A stretch of 64,000 nucleotides of DNA from contig CM018697.1 in NCBI GenBank assembly GCA_009363875.1, forward strand, positions 2,480,001 to 2,544,000. Reading direction: 5' to 3'. Both the position numbers and the translations under genes were made by a program. The notes under the pieces were generated by a model. That model did no database searches. It worked only from the letters and a program-made list of their open reading frames with translations, and was not told where the DNA came from. Of this stretch, positions 58,545-64,000 are shown piece after piece; positions within the stretch are counted from its first letter, which is position 1, and each line of letters starts with the position of its first letter. This DNA is from Mikania micrantha (lineage: Eukaryota; Streptophyta; Magnoliopsida; Asterales; Asteraceae).

Positions 58545-60446
58545 AACTTATTAAGTTGTACCCTGCATTCTTACTATTGAATATTTATAATTATTCTTAG
58601 ATATGCCTACATATTCTTATATATTCCTAATTACCTTGCTACTAATCAGGCATAAGCGAGGCATCAGGATTCCTGGTTCCCAGCTATGCAAACATTTTAT
58701 TGTTTTATAGGTATAGCAGGAGAAGAGATGAGACTTTATGTCTTAACCCAAGATCTGACCTGAAATCAGAACTTGATGAAGACCCCGCACTGACTTTATG
58801 TCCAGCTGCAAAGTTTTGACCTGAAATCAAAACTCAACAGACTATCATGAAGACTTAGGGCTCATGCCCTCGCCAGTTGCGCACGTTTATCCTATTATAG
58901 TCTGAGATGATGGGACCAGTACACGCATGAGTGGCTGACAATTTCATTATCAAGGGCTATAACTAAGGATCCTCCGAAATATCCCGGTATAGTTGGAGAT
59001 TTTGGGACCAGTACACGCATGAGTGGCTGACAATTTCATTTTCAAAGACTATTACCAGGGATCCTCCGAATTCCGGCCTAGTCGCCAGTATCCCGGCCTT
59101 AGTCGCCAGTATTCCGGCCTTAGTCGCCAGTGGCCTTGTCGCCAGTATATCGGCCTTAGTCGCCAGTGGCCTTAGTCGCCAGTATCTCGGCCTTGTCGCC
59201 AGTATTCCGGCCTTGTCGCCCGTATTCCGGCCTTAGTCGCCAGCATTTCGGCCTTAGTCGCCAGTATTTCGGCCTTAGTCGCCAGTTTTAATCGGCCTTG
59301 TCGCCAGTATCTTGGGCTTGTCCCAAGTTTTCTTGTTTTTCTATTTGTGCAGGATTGAATTTCAAGGATACTTGGGAATACCACGAAATATTTGGGGATA
59401 TTCAGGTATGGAATCTCTTTGATATTATAACAGGAACAAAGAAGATTTCGCATTAAACCTACTATCTCCAGAAATTGGTACCTGTTTCTTAACTCTTTTA
59501 ATTTACCATGATGCTTTTATTTCTAATTATTTCTATTTGGAGATATGTTTTCATGACTGATAATATGCATTATATTTATTGTTATACGGGGCATGTTAAA
59601 TTAACAATTTTTAAACATATATTTAAATTATTTTCGAACATACACACGATTAAGACACTAGTCAAATTAGGCTAAGTATAGCTTAAAATATCTTTATTTA
59701 TTCCTAAATATATTCAATACATATTAATCCTATTGAAATATACTCTAAAACTCTTCAATAGAAGTAGGGAAAATATTTGAACATTTTTAAGAGTATATGA
59801 ATAATTACGATTAATACTTAGTCGAAATCTAATCTTTATGAACATTTCTTAAAATAAATTACAAGATACTTATGAATATTCGAACGTATCTTAAAAATCG
59901 TAACTATACTTATGAATAAAAACCTTGAAATAGATGACATTCTCAAAACTGGATATAATATTTGATATTCAGATTGATTTTAATCCTATACCAAATTATT
60001 CTTAAATATTCCTAAGTATACCTAATAAAACTTATCAAGAACTATTCTTAACCTAAATATTTGACGTATGAAGAGTTACATATGACTCAAGTTAAACGGA
60101 ATAATAGCATCTGCTAAATTTAAGATATTCTAAAACATTTAAGGATATCTGAAAATAAGTTAAGAAACACCAGAATATAATCCAACCTAGTCATAATATT
60201 CACAATCCAAAAGGCATTTAAAAAAGTTTAACATACCAAACTTCGCCATGAAACTCATGGTCCCTCCATTTGATATGCTAAAACAAAAGTTAAAGAAGAT
60301 CAAAGCTTCGCCATGAAACTCATGGTCCCTCCACTTTGACTTCCAAGATTGTCTGCCCCAATTCAAGGGGACTTTCCTAAGAGAACTATTGTTTAAAATT
60401 CTTACATCATTAGCAAACAAAGAACCACAACAATTAAAAAATGGGC
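58545..60446. other. Non-coding spacer of Tat element
   Basis: Between pol and the antisense gene I see only tandem repeats and AT-rich sequence. A ~92-bp unit starting GGGACCAGTACACGCATGAG is duplicated at 58912 and 59004. A 28-bp unit starting CTTCGCCATGAAACTCATGG is repeated at 60241 and 60306. Confidence 0.7.
59073..59313. repeat. Tandem array, ~16-22 bp units, in Tat spacer
   Basis: About twelve units of CGGCCTTAGTCGCCAGTATT with variation in length (TTAGTCG or TTGTCG; some lack the TATT part). Such arrays between pol and the 3' LTR are known in Tat-lineage elements. Confidence 0.9.
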
Positions 60447-62018
60447 TCAGACCCTCGCATCATTGTCATCATCGCCCATTGTAACCTCCTGCTCCGCCAT
60501 ACCGGCCTCCGCGCCTATCACCTCCACTTCACCAGCCTTGCTCGTCTCGCCCACCTCACCAGCCTTGTTCATGTCCACCGAAGCCTCAACCTTGTCACCA
60601 GCCAGGGTCGCCAATATCTTGCCCCACTCCTTCATATTCTTGGCCAAAGAATCCACACCATCAGCTTTGGCCTGATTCACCAGTTGTATCTTGGCCCTTA
60701 ACACAGCTATGGCAGCAGATTTTTTGGCTCCATCGATGTGCTCTTTGAATTGAAGCTTGTGGGTGGCTTCCATGTCCTTCATCTGCTTTTTGACTTTGAC
60801 TAGCTCCTTCTCGAAGTGACCGGCTTTGGCTGTGAAGATCTTCTTCTGATCCTCTAGGACTTCAATCTGCTTCTCATTCTGTTCTTTCTCTATCGCGTAT
60901 TTAGCAGAGGCCTACAAAATAGAGATCATTAAGAATAGGCAGGGATATATAATTAACTAAAAACAACAGTTAATATACCCTTTTTAGAAGATCAGAAATA
61001 GAAAGATCGGACGGCTCCTCAAGGTCCACGGTGTCTACCCCTTTGCGTTTCTTAGTGCTCTTTGAAGAGCGAGTAGTCATCGCACGAGGTTTGGGGGCAG
61101 AAGGACTGGTTTTTTCCTTCTTAACAGCGAAGAAGGTGTCGAGATCTTCAAGGTTGAATGTGGATTCTGCAAAATAAATCAGAATAGTTAGGAATAACTA
61201 AGAATACTTAAGAATATCAAAACATTTTTAGATATACCAGAAGCCATGGGAGTGATTGTTCCGAGATTAGCACCAAATTTCCTATGCTGTTCGTCAATTT
61301 TCAGTAGAGAACGGATTCTTTCTGTGCTATCTTCTCCTTCTGTGATGAGTGACTCAAATTTGGGAGCTACAACAAAATAAAAACACAATAAGTTAAGATT
61401 AAACAAACGGAAATTTTGATAAAAAATAAATAATAAATCCCTAATAATCCTACCCTTTTCTACCCACTTGAGAGGAAGAATTTCCCCATGGGGGATAGAA
61501 CTTCTTTTTACAAAAAAGAACCTATTCCTCCACTCATCTTCATTGAAAGTTATTCCAGAAACTAAGACGGGAGCCCCACTCCGTCTCTGAAGGACGAATC
61601 GAGAAGACCCATGGGTCCTGAGTTGGTACATCAAGGAAATTTCAGGGATACCGATATCTAAACCAAAGTGATGGTTTAGTTGGTCAAGGGTATGAAGAAG
61701 ACGCCAACCCATGGGCATAAGTTGCGGAAAACACAGTTTTGTAGTTAAAAAGAAATTGAGGATGAGGTCGGAAAAAGGGTATTTCAATCCCAAAGTGAAC
61801 GGATACTCTGGAAAACATATCCAAGTAGGTGAGACATGATCGGCTTTAAGGTTTTTTGAAAAATGATGAAATATGGTTTCATCAGGAAAAGTTTTAGAAA
61901 GACGCAAAAGATCAATTCTGTCATCATTCAAAACATTTCTGTTTTGACGATTAAGACTGAGAATGTTTTGATCAGTGAAATCGTCGGAGTCGAAATCAGA
62001 GGAAGATGATCCAGACAT
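60447..62018 (-). CDS. Antisense spliced gene of Tat element: gypsy-type transposon domain plus coiled coil (448 aa)
   Basis: Exons on the minus strand: 61454-62018, 61238-61366, 60979-61166, 60447-60911. All have GT-AG borders and the phases close. The start MSGSSSSDFDSDD is Ser/Asp-rich. Exon 1 then matches the 'putative gypsy type transposon' domain (PF04195 style): FPEYPFTLGLKYPFSDLILN and LCFPQLMPMGWRLLHTLDQL. Exon 3 encodes a basic KSTKKRKGVD stretch that could be a nuclear localisation signal. Exon 4 is a long coiled coil (EKEQNEKQIEVLEDQKKI onward) with an acidic tail. Antisense ORFs between pol and the 3' LTR are reported for Tat elements. The intact splicing and clean frame suggest it is under selection in the element. 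Function unknown. Confidence 0.82.
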
Positions 62019-62275
62019 TTTTTCAAAAGAAAAAATTAAAATTGAAGAAGAAGATGAAAGAGACTTACAGCAAGATCCCGTGGAAGACGATGGCATCAAG
62101 TGGGTGTGAAATGATCATTATATCCTGCATAAACGGCAGGAATATGTGGGAAACCGCCACAATAATAACTGGTCTGTCAAAAAACGGTCACATCACATTT
62201 AAAATTCAAAATTTGAATAAAGAGCTAAAATAAACGGTTAATTTCAAATTCTTACCACCCATTGAGGCGGTAATA

Positions 62276-62291
62276 AGAATTTGGGGGCAAT
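62276..62291 (+). other. Polypurine tract of Tat element
   Basis: GAATTTGGGGGCAAT lies directly before the 3' LTR, the usual form of plus-strand primer in Tat elements. Confidence 0.7.
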
Positions 62292-63038
62292 TGTTATACC
62301 TCAAAAAAGTTACCTCATAATTGGGAATATTTCGGAATACAGAATATTTCAGAATATTTAGGAATATTTGCGTATATAAATTTATATGATCTGATGACTT
62401 AATTACTGTATAATAATAATATAAATGATGTTATTATTATTTAATGCCACATGTATTGCTAATATTTGAATTTAAGTCAACAGATTGTATAACTAACAAG
62501 CTTATTTTTCTGGAATGATAAGAAGAAACGTGAGAAACATGCCAACGTTCATGAGAAGTGTTCGAGAGCTGATTGGAGGAAGAACCGGTTATTGAGGAAC
62601 GACTATTTGACCAATATTGTATATTTTTGACTATATATTGAGGCTCATGATCGATTTTAGGGACATCCGGCACACAACCAACTATTCTATCACTATTCGC
62701 AATCATATTCACAGAAACATACACTTAGCAATCGATCATTTGTGCTCTTTCTTTGTAACTTTTACTTTGTTAGTTTAATATAAACAAGGCAGAGTGACGA
62801 TTGTCACCTCCCGAGGTTTTTATGCCGGCAATCCTAAGGGATTAAGGGCTTTTCCTCGTATAAATCTCGTGTGTTTGGCTGTTTTTCTATTTTATATTCT
62901 GAAATATCCCTAGGTATCCTCAGGGATATTCTTGTTAAGCATTACTGTTAAACTATTTTCTTGATTGTTAAGCACAATACCCCACTTAACTAATTCGGTT
63001 TTGCTAAAAGTTACACTTGTTAATTTTTACCCGAAACA
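62292..63038 (+). repeat. 3' LTR of Tat element
   Basis: Same length as the 5' LTR, with four transitions between them. It is followed by the ATTTG duplication. Confidence 0.96.
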
Positions 63039-63043
63039 ATTTG

Positions 63044-63941
63044 TATGTGAACCTACCCCTAATTTTAAGTGAATAACTTGTAAAGTTTTTTATTATTATT
63101 ATTTTAGAACCTTGGCATTTTTGTTATTTTTAATGAATAAGGTTTTACCATGCTACAATAGGCGAGGTGAAGAATTTGAGTCTTTGAATCAATTGTTGTT
63201 AAGGTAACAATTAAGAAGTGTATATATTTCCCTTTGTGTAATCCACTCTCATACGACATCAACTAAAACAAAGAAACTATAACCTATAGATATACATACG
63301 TACGTGTTAAAAAAAAATATGCTTAATCAATTTTATAACTTGTTCTATTTTGTATGAGGATATTGGATGCATGTGGGCTTGTAGCTGGCTGGATATTCTA
63401 AAGGACTTGAGGCTGTTAAGCATAGGAACTGATTCAATTGGTATCTAGATGAACAACTTTTGTTGCACGTATATTAATCACAGATTCAATTGAATTTGTA
63501 AGTTGTTTCATCTCAGATTCTTGACAGTACGGGCCCATGCATGTCAGCCGTGTTTGAAGCAAATATAGGCAGAAATCAAAACCAAATAGGCAAGAAGCCA
63601 AGAACATACGAAATATTAGGACTGTTTACATTAATGGAACAATGTGTCAACTGTTAGTCGCTGTAACAAACGTTTGCATCAATGGACTTACATGTCAACT
63701 AGCTTTTTGGTTGTAACTTACGAAATCCCGACAGAAAATGGTATCAAATAATGTTAGAGACGTCATCGATCGATTTACATGTCAACTATTAGATGTTATG
63801 ACATAGCCCATCCTAAAATGCAAAAAGAAAAATAAAATAAATAATAATAATAATAATAAATCAAAAAGTTAAACATACATATACATGAACACCACGAATC
63901 TAATTAGCCAAAAAAAAGTGTATATTTAAGAATAACATAAA
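63044..63941. other. Intergenic, no gene recognised
   Basis: AT-rich flank that continues the sequence interrupted by the Tat element. It contains an (AAT)n run at about 63836-63860. No coding exon is seen. Confidence 0.5.
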
Positions 63942-64000
63942 CTAGGTTTCTTCACCCCGCGCGTTATGACGGTTTAACACTAAACATTTCCGACAACGGG
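63942..64000 (-). mobile_element. Helitron-like 3' terminus running off the window
   Basis: On the minus strand the sequence reads ...AACGCGCGGGGTGAAGAAA then CCTAG before a T, the same 3' form as the element ending at 45247. The body lies beyond the right edge of the window. Confidence 0.5.

Larger units (their letters stand above)
52119..63038 (+). mobile_element. Ty3/gypsy LTR retrotransposon, Tat lineage
   Basis: The element is 10,920 bp long. Both LTRs are 747 bp (52119-52865 and 62292-63038), TGTTATACC...GAAACA, with a perfect target duplication ATTTG (52114-52118 and 63039-63043). The primer-binding region TGGCGCCCACCGTGGGGC follows the 5' LTR. Order: gag-protease, RT, degenerate RNase H, second RNase H, integrase, then 3.7 kb with tandem repeats and an antisense gene. 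Dual RNase H and a DGGSS protease mark the Tat lineage (Retand/Ogre group). By eye the LTRs differ at four sites (52220, 52323, 52329, 52360), all transitions, so the insertion is young. Confidence 0.96.

Noticed and set aside
60441..60701. Plus-strand ORFs over the last antisense exon
   Set aside because: Shadows of the coiled-coil exon on the minus strand, which has clear splice sites and composition of a real protein.

Overview
This is plant nuclear DNA: long AT-rich introns, plant-type genes, a Pol III tRNA gene and dense nested transposons. It is certainly a eudicot. The style of the Tekay-type LTRs and of the Athila-ORF1-like protein suggests Asteraceae, but that rests on recollection of family style and not on a search.

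Host genes. An organellar or cytosolic amidohydrolase (806-7203, +, ten exons) lies 100 bp from a divergent tRNA-Val(AAC). A GYF-domain translational regulator (8445-15396, -, eleven exons), a BAG5-type co-chaperone (17260-18075, -, one exon), an EXO70 exocyst subunit (19773-23626, -, three exons inferred) and a clade III-type SWEET sugar transporter (43000-45498, -, six exons) follow. I read the splice sites by eye; for every spliced host gene the phases close to one frame. The genes are unrelated in function. Their introns and the gaps between them hold many small transposons, several with clear target-site duplications (TSDs): hAT, Mutator, Harbinger and CACTA types, Helitrons and a retroposon.

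24.0-42.0 kb is a composite Mutator-like element. It carries a transposase with a FAR1/WRKY-GCM1-like zinc finger, a MULE DDE core, a SWIM-like segment and a C-terminal OTU cysteine-protease domain. A second gene resembles the ORF1 protein of Athila retrotransposons. Three arrays with about 19 copies of a ~34-bp hairpin (core TACGCCACGTA) lie at both ends and between the two genes. The transposase gene has been split by a very young 11.75-kb Ty3/gypsy Tekay-type retrotransposon (25067-36818, TSD TAAAG). That element has an extra coiled-coil ORF and an apparently spliced gag.

52.1-63.0 kb is a second, nearly intact LTR retrotransposon of the Tat lineage (TSD ATTTG). It has gag-pro and pol in one frame separated by a single TAG in a TMV-type leaky context (TAG CAA TCA). 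It has two RNase H domains, the first lacking its catalytic Asp. A four-exon antisense gene lies between pol and the 3' LTR and encodes a putative gypsy-type transposon domain plus a coiled coil.

The strongest leads are the OTU-transposase element with its hairpin arrays and passenger gene, and the Tat element with its possible readthrough stop and spliced antisense gene.
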